64,000 nt of DNA from Pleodorina starrii (GCA_030267565.1 BRXU01000002.1:434001-498000), one strand, 5' to 3'. Counted from the stretch's first letter, positions 12,187 to 25,226 are shown. Translations and numbers: made by a program. Notes: a model not told the origin generated them from the sequence alone.

Positions 12187-12784
12187 TCTGGTCGTACTTT
12201 GCCGTGTCGTACTGCGTGCTTTGTTTGGCGAAACGCAGGTGTCTCCGGCGGGAGTGTCGGCGGCGGCCGGGCGGGTGTTGAGGGGACCGCGGGTTGGATT
12301 CGGGCCGGTCGCCTGAAGCTCTTGGAAGGCCCTCGACGGCTGTAAGGAGAGAGGGCAGCAGGGCAGGGCAGTACAGTATGTCGTACTCGCCGCTTTGACT
12401 CGACATTGCCGTTGCCGTTTGAAGGGCTTAAAGCAGTGGTGGTGCTGGTCAGTGCTGTGAACTTGTATGAGTGGCCGTCAAACGTTTGAAGGCGGCGTTC
12501 AACCGAAGTGATCCCGCATGTGAGGCCTCCAAAACAGGCCACTGAGGCATCCAGTAGTACGGAGCCATCAAGCCTAGATGCGGCGGGCGGGTCCTCGCCT
12601 GCAACAAATTTAGTAATGATGTTGCGTGTATGCTGCAATGCCGCAAACCACGCCAATTTGGCGGGGTGGCCCTGGGCTTATGATTGTACTGTAAAGTTGA
12701 GCTCGGTCCGGTAACATATTAGAACACTTCGAGACTAGTGTAGGTAGGCACATATAATAGATATTTATTATCATATATATAAAT
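12187..12784. other. Intergenic region with an AT-rich island before the next gene
   Basis: It contains the GNAT 3' UTR and then a sharp change to AT-rich sequence from about 12690, ending in ATATATAAAT directly before the ATG at 12785. The TATA-like string is too close to that ATG to give a normal 5' UTR, so either the TATA match is chance or translation starts further downstream. Confidence 0.5.
12341..12345 (+). terminator. Candidate TGTAA poly(A) signal of the GNAT gene
   Basis: TGTAA lies about 155 bases after the stop codon at 12184-12186 and is the nearest match to the algal poly(A) motif. Confidence 0.55.
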
Positions 12785-15700
12785 ATGGGTTGCAGTTTGT
12801 CTGTTGCATTGCAGCGGCTGAACGCGTCCACGACGCAAGCCATCGAAGGCGGGCGCACCACTGACACTACCAAACCTCAGGTGGAGGAGGATGAAACATA
12901 TTCGACTACATCAGGTGGATTCCGACACAGTCGGTCAGCGGCGTCTCAATACCCGGAACAGCTCACAGGCTCGAAATCAGCGCATGCAAGCCGGCCTTCG
13001 TCGGCATCCATCCAACAGCTCCTTAGCACCCGAAAGTGGAAGATATTAATGGATTGGTGTGGCTGGCATGACAAGGACCAGTTCGGGTTCGGGCAGCCAT
13101 GCGTCCGCGACATCCTCGGCCCATGCGGCCGCAGCAAGCTCGGCGGCCACGAACGCCCTCACGAGTACCAGGTGGGAGGAGACGCAACTCCCGCACGGGC
13201 ACGGGCTCATAATCTCGCCCGTCAGCGCTACCATCCTCTTGCTTCCTACGCGCACCTCCGGAGCATGCGCGAGTTACGACCCAGCAGACGCAGCCGTAAC
13301 TGCTGTCTCCCGATCCTCATCACGCAAACCGCTGATCCTTCGCTGTCTCAGTGGCAGTGTTGGTTGGTACGAGAGTTTTATGTCGTACTACGTCGCTACG
13401 GCAGGTGGCGGTCAGCTTCCCTGGAGCCGAGTTCGTCAAGGGCGACCACGGCCATTGCAGCAACCTGACGGACGCGCAGGGCCGCCTCATCGCCACCAAC
13501 GGCGCGGAGATGGCGGAGGCGGTGCGCGGCTGGCTGGTTGAAGACTGGCTGGGAGGAGATGCACGCAAGGGTATGTACGACATGTGCAACAACACGCTTT
13601 CTGCCGGCCAATGCGTGCAGGGCTACGGAGGCGCTGCGTGCCCTCCTCGCGCCCAACCCCGGTGCCCAACACGTGGCCTGCCTGAGGGTTCACGGACTGA
13701 CCTAGACCACTGCCGGGGTATACACGCACGAATGTGTGTTTCCCCCGTCGCCCCGTCCGTCCGGCCTCCGGTGCCCCCGCGCGTCTCCGCGTTCGGCGCC
13801 CGCAGGCCTCACGCATGTCTTCATCGACAAGCTGAATCTGCAGCACTGCGCCGGCAGCGTGCGTGCAGTCAACTTTGGGCGCGGCAACCCGGACGCGTAC
13901 GCCGTGTTGAATGAGAACTGGGCCATCTATCTGAGGGTGAGGGTTTAGCCCCCGACGCCGGGTTTGACAGCGGAGGCGGGGGCGGGGGCGGGAGTGGGAG
14001 ACTGTTGGTGTTGTTAGGGTGGGCTCCAGGGGGGCCCCGGAAGGGTACCCTAGAGCCAGGGCGCCAGTGGGCCATGCACTTCAGCGAAGACGGTTCGCGC
14101 GCGGGAGCGGGAGCGGGAGGTAGCGGCGCCGGCTCGGAAGCCCCGGTAAGCCGCAGCTAATGTGGTGCTTAGGGTGGTGGTGATGGTGGTGATGGTGGTG
14201 TTGATGGTGAGCTCGGAATGGTTGTTCAGGCGGGCCAGCGGGCCGTGCCCTGCAGGGAGGGGATCGACTGCCCCAGACATGAACGCATGACCGCCATGCG
14301 GTGTATGTCGCCTCTTGGGGCCGAAGCGGAGCCACATCCAATTTGTTGCCGGCGGACAACGTTGCCCCTGGCCCCCCGCGCCCTGCTTACCGGTACCGGT
14401 ATGTGGACCTCCCGGACCTCCTCCCCCAGGAGGCTTTTTTGGAGGCGCGGGTGGTGGTGTTTCTGCTAAACCAAGACTGGCTGGACTCCATTCCATGCAA
14501 CCAGGAGTTCGAGGGACTCATCCGTCGGAAGAGCACCTACGCGTGGGTGGGGTGGGGTACTTGGGGTCGGGTGCAGGGGGAGAAGGTGGGGAGAGGGTTT
14601 GCCGCCCGGGCAGCCTGCTGGCCTCTTTTACCCGAACAAAAAGTCTTTGTGACGACTGTAACGACTGTAAAAATAACAACAAATGAAAACAACCACACTA
14701 TGAGTCCATGAGACCGCGCCACGGCGACCAGATCCTCGGAATGCGGAAGTCGAGCGTCGTGCCTCGGGCCGGCCTCCCACACACATACACACACATATGC
14801 GCAGGACGGACGGGGCGCGGCGCGCCGTTGTGTTTGTGGACATCACGGATCCCGACTACACGGGCCGCCTGCTGCCGCAGTACTTTGCAAACATGAGGCA
14901 GCAGGCGGAGAAATACTTTGACGTGCACACGCTCACCTACAACGAGACCCTGTCGCCGGAGCAGAAGGCCCAGGTGCGGGTTCACGAGTTGCTGCATCTG
15001 AACACGTGTTACGAACACACGCTGTGTACACGCTGTTTCGTGCGCCCGCTGTCGTACGCCGTATGTCGGATTTTGGGGGCGCTTGGGGTGTTTGCGGCCC
15101 GGGCTCGAGTAGCAGCGGCTTCATCGTCAGTTGCAGACGTTACCGGCAGCGAACCGCGCTATCGCACCGCTATCCTGTCTGCCCGCTGTTTTCCGAATCC
15201 GGGATCCAAATCTGCACTGGCGCCACACGTTCGACGCAGGCGCGACAGTCCCTCACGACAATCGTACGGCAGTACAGCACCGCCTACGAGGTTCCGTCCG
15301 CAGGTAAGAAGCACTAGGGCGGCAGGCACGCGCCGTGGCCGCCAGGTTTGTACGGCGGTCTCCGTGACGCCGTACATCCATGTGGGGGCACATCGTCTCA
15401 CGCTGGGGCTGTGGGGAACACCTTTCGTTACCAGTACATCACGCACTAGTCATAACTGAAACCCGAATTCCTTAGGGTGACTCGTCTCCCCGGGGCCTAA
15501 GCCAGACGCCGCACGCTTAGCTGAATCCCCCAAAAACTTTAAGAAACGCCCAGCGGTTTGCCTCGGCTCTGTGCGGCGCAATTCGCAGCGTTTGTCGCAA
15601 CGCGCAAGCCGCACGCACGGGAGGGTGGCCGTTGGGGACGGCTGCCAAAGAGCTGCAGCCGCCAACCCTGACACGCCCAAGCGGCGCCTCTTGACGCCCG

Positions 15701-18700
15701 AACCAAACTAATGGCCTCATATGTCCGGATGCCTGTCCCCTGATGGCTTCGATTGCCTTTATGGAACGGTGAACGTCCCTCTCCAAAAGCAGTGGCGCCA
15801 TGCCAAGACGCGCTTTCTGCCCGTTTCTGCCCCTTATGCCCGCCGCCGCCCCTCCGCGACCACTGCCGCCACGACCACTGCCGCTGCCGCTGCTGACCGC
15901 AGAGATCGAGGACATGGCTCGTACGACAGTTCAGTGGCGCAACTGGCTGTACTTCCGCTGCTTGGAGGGCACCAACGGCTGGAGGGAGCTGCTGGACGTG
16001 CAGGTCGGTTGGTCAGTTGGTTGGTCGGTTGGTCGGTTGGTCAGTTGGTGGGTGGGGCAGGGCGGTGGAAATGGACGCTCGCTCGGGTAGCTCAGGACAT
16101 GGGGGGACGGGACTAAATGGGGGCTTTGGGGGGTAAGGCGAAAGAGAGGCGGCGCCACGCCGCGGATACCGCAGGCCTCCCCCCGGTTGTTGTTGTCAGC
16201 ATTCGTCGCCATCAGACGAAATTCCCGCACCCTGCCGGACCCGATGGCACCATCCTGGCACATACCGCCGAGCCGCACCCTTGGGCGCCCTCCGCAGACT
16301 CCCTCCCAGTAGAAGCCGGTATCATCTTCCTTTGTTCCTTACCCAACCCGCACACCCCTACGCCCCCCGCCCGCCCTTGTGTCCAGGACTGCAACTGGCG
16401 CCAAGCCCTGGCGGACTCCAGGGAAGGCCGCTGGCCTCGGCCTTCGTTCCAGTGCACCACTCAGGGCGTACTCAGCCGCAGGTGTGCAGCCGCAGACCTT
16501 TTGCGCACATCCTTGAGACACACTGAGGCGTCAACACACTGAAACACGTGCAGGCGTCCGACCACGGACCGTTCATAAACAGAGAAAGAAGTCATCCCAG
16601 TGCCGTTTCCTGCGCGCAGGTTCCGGCTTCGTGTGACGCGGCTGGGCGACGGTCGCTTCGGGGAGATCCAGTTGGTGGGGTGGGAGCTGTTTGACGCGGC
16701 GAGTGGGGAGAACATCGTGAGACCGGGCAACGGCTACATCCGCGCGCCGGGCGGGCTCAACCCGGCTTCCTCGGCAATGATCGACATGGGTATGGGCGCC
16801 TGGTGCCACAAGTGCGGCAGCAGGTGCGCGCGGGGCGGGGGGGGGCGGGGCGGGGCGGGGCAGCTGCGGCGGCCAGTGCGGGGATACGACCAGTCAGTAA
16901 GAAGTGAAACAACCGCAGAAGAAAACATCGCAGTGACGTAACTCTGGCGGCCCGCTGCGGGCCAACGGAGTACTGCTCCTGCAGCCCAACTGCCTCTCTT
17001 CGGCCCATGCCGCATTAGATGTGGCAGTCTTTACTTGAACGAGCACGGCTCTGCGACTGCTGTCGCACAAAACTAACTAACTAACTAATGACCATAACGG
17101 TAGTGCTGCCGGGTAATGCTGCCGGGCACTACTGCAACGCCAATTGCAATGCTGTGACCCGACGTTGCCGCGCAACCCGGGTTGGTCGGCGTGTAACGGT
17201 AGGCAGTACACTTGGCTGGAGTGGTTGGTGCCCAACGACCAACCGCCGGTGGCGGTAAGCGGGATGCGCCTGAGTGGCCACCCGGTCAAGGAGGGCAGCT
17301 CGCCGGCGGACGTCAGTGACGCGCAGCAACCGCTGGACTTCACGCTCGAGTGCATCCCCGTGGATGTGTGCGCGGAGCACCCGCCCGAGTTCCTGCAGGA
17401 CTACGAGCGGCCGCTCAGCAAGGACGACCTGATCCATCTAAAAGGTGGTTAGGGTAGTTAGGTTGGTTAAAGTGGTTACAATGTCTGGTGGAGTTTCCAC
17501 CTTGCCGGCTGGAACACGAGAGTACCGGTGTTGCCGCTACCGGTATGTATGATGTAGGTTTGATCACGGGGGCGACATCACGGGTGTGATGAGGTGCGGT
17601 GTGCGCGAGAGGCAGGTACCCCTCGCGCAGTGATTCGCCACGCTCCCCAGTCCCCACACGTGGCTTCGTTGCCCACCCCCCTCCAAACGCTGAGGACTTG
17701 ACTCTTTTGGCGAAGTGCTCAGCGCCGCAAAAGCTTCGTCCCCGGGGTGGTACCGGGCTTCCGGCACCTGGGTCCGCTCACGGCGGGGTATCAGCATCCT
17801 TTCGGCCCGCCGAGCCACGCCGCAGCATTCAGCCCGCACTGGACTCGTCCGGTCCGCCCCAACCGCCCGGGCATGACGCGCAGGCGAGAAGCCGCAGCGC
17901 TGGATCACGCTGGACTCCAGGGAGGGCGCCCCGCTCGCCGGCGCCGCGGACGGCCAGTGGGTGGGCTTCACCCCGGACTCCGCAGCGCTCGACGCGGCGG
18001 GGCGGCCCGGGCCCGGAGGCCCCCGCTGCGTCGGCTTCCGGCTGCGATTCACGTCGGTAGCGGAGGAGGAGGCCGCGTCAGAGGTGGACGTGCAAGGACT
18101 CCGGTTGCAGGTGGGACAGGGGAGTTACGGGCAGCACCCAAGGCGTCGCAAAGCGCTCCCCACGGCACTTCCGTCGTCTTCTGCGCTCTCCGACCGCAAA
18201 ATACCAGCACCGTGCTTTTTATTTCCGTCGCACCGCGCCGCCCCTCCCTCGGATTGCACCTGCCCTGCGTTTTACTCACCGACTGCATCGGCGGCCAGCC
18301 ATGCAGGTGTTTATTTCTGCTCGTAACTCTTGCATCCTATGCTAATAAAAGGCACGGAGTTTGGACCTCCGTGGCTGCGGTACTTCTACTCCGTCGTTGT
18401 TGTACGGTGTCTGCTAGACGATGCCGTGCGATGTCGTACAGGTGGTCCCGGAGGACGACCTGCGGCCGCTCTGCGGCGGCGCCTGCAGCGGCAGTGGCGG
18501 CGACTTCCCGGCGGAGCGCTGCGGCCCCGCGGCGGCGTTCGACGGCCACGGGTGGACTCGGTGGGTGGACGCGCGCGCGGGCGGCATCGGCAACACCGCC
18601 GTCTGGGAGTACGAACACACGGAGGAGGCGGTCGTGGAGGCGTACACGATCACCTCGCAGGTGAGGGGGCGGGCGAGAGCGCCGGGCAGGGGGCTGCGAC

Positions 18701-20652
18701 AGGTAATGGACAGAAGCGACTTCGGGGGGCTCGCAGGGCGGGGCGCGGGGGGCAGGTCAGGTCAGGGGGCAGGACAGGGCAGGGCAGGGGGCAGGACAGG
18801 GCAGGCCACCGGCGCATTGCGGCATCTCATATCAAATAGGACCTTCATGAGGTCCGGTAGGGTGCCTCCAGAGCGAATGAACCGCACTACAGCGGACCCG
18901 ATAGGGCTACAGGAAAGAAATCCGGAAACCCGGCTGGACCGACCGGATCTTACCATAACTGATCGGCGCAATGAACCGTTTTACATTGCTTCCGACTTCC
19001 GAGGCTGACCAGTTTCTACGGTGCCCAGGTTGGCACGTTCGGCATCGCGGACGGCCTCCACGGCGCGCCGCGAGACTGGGTGCTCTACACCTTCCAACCG
19101 GCAGCAAGCGGCTCCGAAACCACTGGCGGCACCGCCGGCGGCGACGCTGAGAGCCAGGGTCGCAGCCCCACAGACGCCGGTGACGCCTGCGCCCACCCTG
19201 GCCCCGGTTGGGTTGAGCTGGACCGGCGCTCCGAAGTCATCTACTTCAACACGCGCGAGACCAAGCGCTTCCAGATCGCCAAGCCGCAGCCCGGCAGGCG
19301 CTTCCGGCTGGTGTTCACGGCCGTGCGGTGCGGCTGCGCCAGCTCCAGTCTCCAAGTGGGCGACATTGAGCTGCTGGCCCGCTGCGCGTCGCCCTCCGCG
19401 CCTGAGCTGCTGCAGGCTTCTCAGGCGCTGCTGCAGCCGTCTGCCAGGTGGGTCGGATCTCGGGCGCTGGGGCCATAAAAGATGAAACCGCAGCGGTGGG
19501 ACGGAGGTCACGCAAAGCGAACCCAGACCCTGCTACCTATGCGCGCTGGGGCCGCTTCGGCCGTGTGTGGGAGATGACATGGCGCTTTCCGGCTGGGGCC
19601 ACCAGAGGAGACCGTACGGTGTATCATTGTACAGTGCCGTACTGTATACGGTACTTCGCCACCGGGCCGGAAAATACGGTAGCATCCGCGGTAACTGGCG
19701 GCTGTCTGACGATGTGGCCGTGTGTGTGTTCTGCAGCCATGCGGACATGCGGGAGGCGTGGTGGGCGCCGGACGACCCCACCCGACTGCAGCTGAGCCTG
19801 CCGATCCATGCAAACGCGCGCCGCCAGCATTACACGCCGCCGCCGCTGCCGCAGCAGCAGCGGCAGCCGACCATCATGGGACTGGCCGGCGGGACTTTTA
19901 AGTGGGGCGGGATGCCCCTGGCAGCGTGGTACGACTGGCCGATGGAGTTCCAACTGCAGTGCAATGAGACCCAGGACGGCGAGGTCGTACGGTACGGCAG
20001 CCAGCCGACGATAGCATACCGCACGGACCGGTTCAAGGTCGATTACGGCCCCGACGCGGTGTGGGCGTCGCTCAGCTTCGATGAGGACGTAGTGATTGCG
20101 GGGATCGGCCTGCGGAATCACTTCCAGGCGCAGCCGCGGGGCGAGCCGTTCAGGTGGCGGTTCGAGGTCTGGCGGTGCGAGGGCGGCAGCGGCAGTGGCG
20201 CTAGGCCTGAGGCCGACGGGGAGGGCCGCTGGCAGGTGCTGCTGGCGGTTCCGGAGGTCAGGTACGACACGCACGTGTCGTGCGGCGTGTTCTACCTGCC
20301 GGCGCCGAGCCCGGCGGCTCAGCGGTTCCGCTTCGTGTTCGAGGAGTGGTGGATGCCCTGCCCGCTGGCGCACTTGCACACGGTGCTTGTGTTGGGATGG
20401 AGGGCGGCGGCAGCGACAGCTGCAACGGAAGCCGTGGCGGCCCCGTGCGACGCGGCTGGAGCAATCGGCGGCAGTGGGGGTGCGGCTGGCGGCGGCGACG
20501 TGGCACTGCGCTTCCGGGAGCTGGCGAGTTTGGACGTCATGCTGCGGCGGTGGAAGAGACCAGCGAGATTGGCTGGGTATTCTCTGACGGCGGGCAAGGG
20601 GCGCGGGGTACCCACTTCGTGGGTTCTGGAAGGCCTCACGGACGAGTACTGA
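12785..20652 (+). CDS. TIR-like domain fused to four discoidin-like (F5/8 type C-like) modules
   Basis: Fifteen exons keep phase: 12785-13171, 13405-13570, 13806-13936, 14068-14145, 14430-14542, 14805-14973, about 15150-15303, 15903-16003, 16387-16481, 16620-16823, 17203-17444, 17884-18110, 18442-18660, 19029-19447 and 19737-20652 (stop TGA), giving about 1206 aa. The N-terminus MGCSLS would be myristoylated and palmitoylated if this start is right. Residues 130-399 look TIR-like: FIDKLNL, then ARVVVFLLNQDWLDSIPCNQEF, whose family pattern is a hydrophobic strand followed by SxxC and an acidic residue, then RRAVVFVDITDPDY. The TIR catalytic glutamate cannot be assigned. From about residue 400 four modules repeat a beta-strand signature: FRLRVTRLGDGRFGEIQLVG, FRLRFTSVAEEEAASEVDVQ, FRLVFTAVRCGCASSSLQVG and FRFVFEEWWMPCPL. 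The third also has YTITSQ and RDWVLY, typical of discoidin-like sugar- or lipid-binding folds. Exons 1 and 7 are the weakest, and the N- and C-terminal halves could be separate genes. Confidence 0.6.
16004..16047. repeat. GGTTGGTC-type intronic tandem repeat
   Basis: Immediately 3' of the donor at 16003-16004, the intron begins with five or six imperfect GGTTGGTC/GGTCAGTT units. It is a simple repeat inside the TIR-like/discoidin-like gene. Confidence 0.7.
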
Positions 20653-20715
20653 CCAGGGCCGCAGAGACAACAGCCGCACTGAGCTTGTGCTATCGGGCGT
20701 CGGGCAACGTAGCCT

Positions 20716-20720
20716 TGTAA
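20716..20720 (+). terminator. Candidate TGTAA poly(A) signal of the discoidin-like gene
   Basis: TGTAA lies 64 bases after the stop codon at 20650-20652, a typical spacing for a Chlamydomonas-type 3' UTR, though short. Confidence 0.6.
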
Positions 20721-21539
20721 ATTGGTGATGTCGTGCGCTTGGAACCGGTATGCCCATCAGGCAGGCTGTGTGGCTGCAGTGACAAACCCTGCAGTCACAA
20801 GGACACCAGCTGTCTCCTCCGTGCTAGGGACGCCGATTGGCAGGAAACGCGGGATGCCAGGAGAGTGGGCTGTGGGATATTCGAGAAGGGGGAAAACTTA
20901 CATCAGCGACGCAAACGATGCCGTTAGGAGGGACTCCGTGCGTCGCAAAAAAATATACTCCGTTTTGTCAAGTTTTTGTACAATGAGTCATATTGAGTCA
21001 CGGTCGTCACAGTGCAGGACATACCAAGGAGAGACACAAGTGATGCACAGCCGCTCTAAGCATATCAAACCTGAAACCCTAAGTCACCAATATGAAGGGC
21101 GGGTTAATGTCGTGCCGAATTGCTGCACCTGCCACGTCGATGGGTTAAGACAGGGCAGTGCGCCCCACAGCATAGGTCCAGAGGACGCCGCGCCAAAGGT
21201 CACGCGTGTGACCCTCCGCATAGTTAACGAGCGCAAGATGGTCACGGATTGGTCATCCGCCTAAACAGTTACTAGAACGAGTCACTACAGCCCAACTGAA
21301 GCCGCAACAGCACCGTCACGGCTCGGCCGCACCATTGAAAGCGTCCGACCAGTACGTCATAAAGCTAACTCACTCTTCGAACCCATGTGCACATGCGCAA
21401 AGCCACACCATTACTTAACCTGCTGTTCCCGTCACCTGCCCCAACCGCGCGCGCCGCGCCCGGCGCTTCAAAAGCTGCAGCAGCTGCCGCACGACAGCAC
21501 CTCATCCAAAAACATCCGCGAGCCGGAAGCAGCGCCAAT
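20721..21539. other. Convergent intergenic region
   Basis: About 0.8 kb of lower GC lies between the ends of two convergent genes. A 180-codon + strand open frame (20722-21264) crosses it, but its codon use is unlike the neighbours and no motif is visible, so it is left uncalled. TTACA near 20898 (TGTAA on the - strand) could serve the kinase gene. Confidence 0.5.
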
Positions 21540-24500
21540 CTAAAAATCCGCGACGCTGGGCTTGGCGCACAGCATCGGCCCGACAGACGTTGCGGCCATA
21601 CTGGTTGCAACCCCAGCGCGCAGCCGTTCCGCGTCCAGCTCCGCCACCAGCTCGTCGCGCCACTGCTTAGCGCGCGCCGAGTCCAGGGTACCAGTGCCCA
21701 TGATGCCGACATCCTGCACAAAACAAATGCGGATGTAAGCGCCGAAGGGGCGTCATTGAACTGGGCAAAGAGTGTTATTCCCTATTGGTCGACAGGGACG
21801 GCAATTGGTACTGCAATTGAAGAAAGCAAAGACGACGGCGGCCCGCACTGCGATTAGCATACTCGCTTCGTACACAACTCGTACTCTCACCTCGAGAGCA
21901 CGCCGCGAAGCACTGACAACCCGCGGGGGCTGCGCGGGCGTATGTTGCGTGACTGGCTGCCGCTGCTGAAGCACACGGGGCGACTGGCCAATTACCGCAA
22001 GCGGCTGACGCGCCGACAGTGGCTGATCCGGCTCCATTTGTGTGTCCACGTTCTCTTGCTGCAGCTGGACACAGGGCAGAAAATCAGAATCACAGCATTT
22101 AGCTTGCGAGAAAAGCAAAGCATTGCGCTGGCTAGTGCACCGACTATCGCTGCAAAGCCAGAGGCAAGACCTCGTACTCACCTCGTACGCCGCCGCAAAC
22201 AGGCCTGCCAGCGGGGGCCGCGACGGCACCGCCCGTGCGGTGCGTGCTGTGCCGCGCTGCGTGCCTGCACCGCTGCGCCATGTGCCCGCCCCGCTGCGAT
22301 GGGTTCCCGCGCCGCTACGAGGCGAACCATGCGCTGGCGCTGCGACGTCAGCCACCGGTGGCAACTTGGTGTTGTCCGCCACGCAGTTGCCGCTCGGCAC
22401 GTCAGGGCCGCTCGTGCTGCCACTGTTATCCGCGGCGCTTCCCGAGCCCGAGACGACTGGCTTGCTGCCGGCTGCGGCATACGCGGGGGTGCGGGTTGGG
22501 GACTCGGGCGGGCTCGCCGGAGGTGTCCCCATGTTCCTCATCCGCTCAAAGAAAGCCTGCATCATATGACAGAGGTGTGGATGTTGTTACAACAGTGCGG
22601 GGCGCGGCTGTGTGGGAAAAAACACATTTGGCGCTGCCGTTTGGCACGCGAGCAAATTGGTCATCAGGTTGGGACGGTAAAACGTAATACCCGTCCTTCA
22701 TTACTACGCTAAGTGGCATGACTCAGCCGCTTTTGTCCAGTTGGCAGTGTGATGTGCGCGAACCATTCATCAGTAGCAACCTGCAAAGGCACATCGAGCC
22801 CTTTCCACGTCCGGACGCACCCTTTGCTGGAGGAGCTGCTCAGGCATCCACGAGGGCTCGTTGATGGGGTTGAAGTCCCGCATCGTCGACGTAACCTCGG
22901 GACCAATGCTGATGGTCATGCCGACGCCCATGCAGATGCTGTCGTGAAGGTCCGGCTGCCGCTGCTGCTGGTACAGGTTGGGCCGCTGCGGCTGCTGCTG
23001 TTGCTGCTGCCGAACGGCCTGAAGCTGCAGATGCACCGCCTCGCTGTCCACGAGGGCATCGTTCTGTTGGGGAGCGTGAGTTGATGTGGAGGCGCGGTAA
23101 CAGTCAAGAGACGCAGGCTGGTGTACGGAAGTCTGTGGCTATCGTGATAGGTCCCAACACCCTCATGGTAAACCAACTAGTTGTGAACAGGCCCCCCTAA
23201 GACCCTCGTAAAGGCTGATTTTGCGATACCAACCTGGTTCTGAGCACTTGGGCCCCTAGCGGACGCAGCCGAGGGCGGCAGGGGTGGCTTGGACGGCACG
23301 GCCGACGGGACTGCAGATCCCGAGTGTTGCGGCGGAAGCTGCGGCACAACCGGGCTCATGAAAATGCCGGCTCCCGCAGCTTGCGACGGCTGCTGCTGCT
23401 GCTGCTGCGTGGGCAGGAAACCCATTTTCATGGCATCCAGCGGCAGGGGTGGTACCGCGGGCCGGCGAACCGTCAGCAGGGGTGACTGGGCGACGGTCCG
23501 CTGTCCCCCGCCAGACGGGCCTGCCAAGGTGCTTTGCGCTGTCGCGCGCGTGCTGGTCGGCGTCGAATAGCCGGCGCTTGTGACGCCAGCTGCGGGCGAA
23601 CCGCACTGTGACTCAGACTTGTCATTGGTAGGGGACGGCGGGGAACGTAGGCCTTGCGGGGGTGGCAGCGGCTGCGCTCCCGCCGGCAGCACAGCGAGCT
23701 TTGGTGGCACCGGCGCCAGGCCTGCCGGCTGCTGCTGCTGATTTGGCCGGGCTTGCGGAGCAGCGGGTGCCAGCGTTGCCGGGATGGGCAGAAGGCTCGG
23801 CGGCGGGCCGGCAGCACGGGGGACGACCACGGACTGCAACCACGGGTGCTGCAGCAGCCGCGTAGCGTTGGGGCGCTCCCGCGGAACGCGGTTGAAGCAG
23901 AGCGCGATGAAGTCTCTGGCGTGGGGAGACAACCAATCGGGCATGGCTGGCAGATCCCTGGTCGAGGCGACGTGATACATCACGGCGTACGGGTCGCTGA
24001 AGTTGAACCACGGCGGGCGACCTGGAGGAGGCGCAGCGGATACAAAAAAATTCAGGCCGAGGGGCATGTGCTGAAGAGCAGCAAACAGTCTGGAACAGCA
24101 GTGGAGTTACAGCTTTCCAGGCCACAGTGATGTGCGTTTGGGTAATTAAGCAGACTTGGGCTACAGCACGACCGGGGAAGAGTGGCCAAGCACAAGGCGC
24201 AAGCTTGAACGAATGCTGCCCCAAAGCACGCTCGCGCCCCCGTACGAACCTGTCGCCATCTCAACAACCACGCAGCCGAGCGACCATATGTCCGCAGCGC
24301 GCCCGTGGCCCGACTGCTTGATCACCTCCGGCGCCATCCAGTTTGCCGTGCCGCGAATGGAGCGTGATCCGTCGCCAATCGTCGCCAGCTCCTCGATCTG
24401 CCTGCTGGCACCGAAGTCCGCCAGCTTGACGACCCCGTTGGTATCAACAAGGATGTTGGCGCCCTTGATGTCGCGGTGCATAACTTTTGACTGGTGAAGG

Positions 24501-25213
24501 TACTCCAGGCCACGCAGGATCTGCTTGGTGTAGACGCGGATGGTCTCCTCACGCAGGGGCCCGAATTCGGCAAGCTTGTTCGAAATCGGGCCACCCGACA
24601 CGTACTCCAGGAAGATGTTGAGGCAGTCTTCGGTCCGCTCGGTGCCCAAGTAGCGCACAATGTTCTCGTGCCGCAGGCGGCGGAGCAGGTTAACCTCCGA
24701 CTCGAGGGTGCGGATGTGATTGGCTACCTTCCCGTTGTTCGCGGCATCACGGGGCAAGCTGACCTGCTTGACGGCAATCTCCTGTCCAGTTGCGTGCACC
24801 AGAGCCAAGTAAACGGTGCCAAATGCGCCTTGGCCAATCTGCCGACCCTTTTGCCATGAGAAAAAGTCTCCGGGGGCAAGCGGTGTCATATCGCTGCTCA
24901 TGTCGCCGTCCTCGTCGACTGGTCCGAGTCCTCTGTATTCAAGGAATGGCTGCTGCTTGAGGGGCTGGGTCACCTCCTGCTGCTGCTGCTGCTGTGGGCC
25001 GACAGCTGTTTGGCGAGAACCGTTTGGAGAACTGGTGACGGTGCTATCGGTGGGCGCGCCCTGATTGTTAAGGGCAGGAGCAGGAGGAATAACGATGGGT
25101 GCTAGCCCTTGTGCTGGCTTTTTGCGCTCTTCCACCACCACCAAGATGCCATTCCGCTCGTTCTTGTCCTTGTCCGCCACCTCCGGCCGGACACACGAAT
25201 AAATATTGCCCAT
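21540..25213 (-). CDS. MAP3K (MEKK/ANP-like) serine/threonine protein kinase
   Basis: Six exons in phase: 25213-24250, 24021-23234, 23063-22821, 22556-22182, 22064-21891 and 21713-21540 (stop TAG), giving about 905 aa. The kinase domain spans roughly residues 120-385. Visible motifs are the P-loop IGQGAFGTVYLA, the ATP-anchoring lysine in IAVKQV (Lys149), the catalytic loop HRDIKGANIL, DFGAS, the GTANWMAPEVI segment, and ADIWSLGCVVVEMATG, then RPPWFNFSDPYAVMYHVAS and the terminal HPWLQ. These, especially HRDIKGANIL and GTxxWMAPEV, place it in the MEKK/ANP MAP3K group that phosphorylates MAP2Ks. The start MGNIYSC has Gly2 and Cys7, a good myristoylation plus palmitoylation signal, which suggests membrane attachment. 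The C-terminal 500 residues are Pro/Gln-rich and disordered, with an 11-residue SGAGTHR/SGAGTWR/SGAGTQR mini-repeat, and end in a short helical ARAKQWRDELVAELDAERL stretch. No EF-hand or regulatory domain is seen. Confidence 0.92.
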
Positions 25214-25226
25214 TTAAAAATGGGCA
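25207..25226. promoter_or_regulatory. Palindrome over the kinase start codon
   Basis: TGCCCATTT and AAATGGGCA form 9-base arms around a 2-base spacer. The start codon of the - strand kinase (25213-25211) lies inside one arm. It could be an RNA hairpin masking the AUG or a protein-binding site; the structure is visible, the function is inferred. Confidence 0.4.

Noticed and set aside
12770..12784. ATATATAAAT as the TATA box of the TIR-like/discoidin-like gene
   Set aside because: It lies directly against the proposed ATG, leaving no room for a transcription start and leader; kept only as a caution about the start codon.
20722..21264. 180-codon + strand open frame between convergent genes
   Set aside because: No motif, codon use differs from the neighbours, and it overlaps the expected 3' UTRs.
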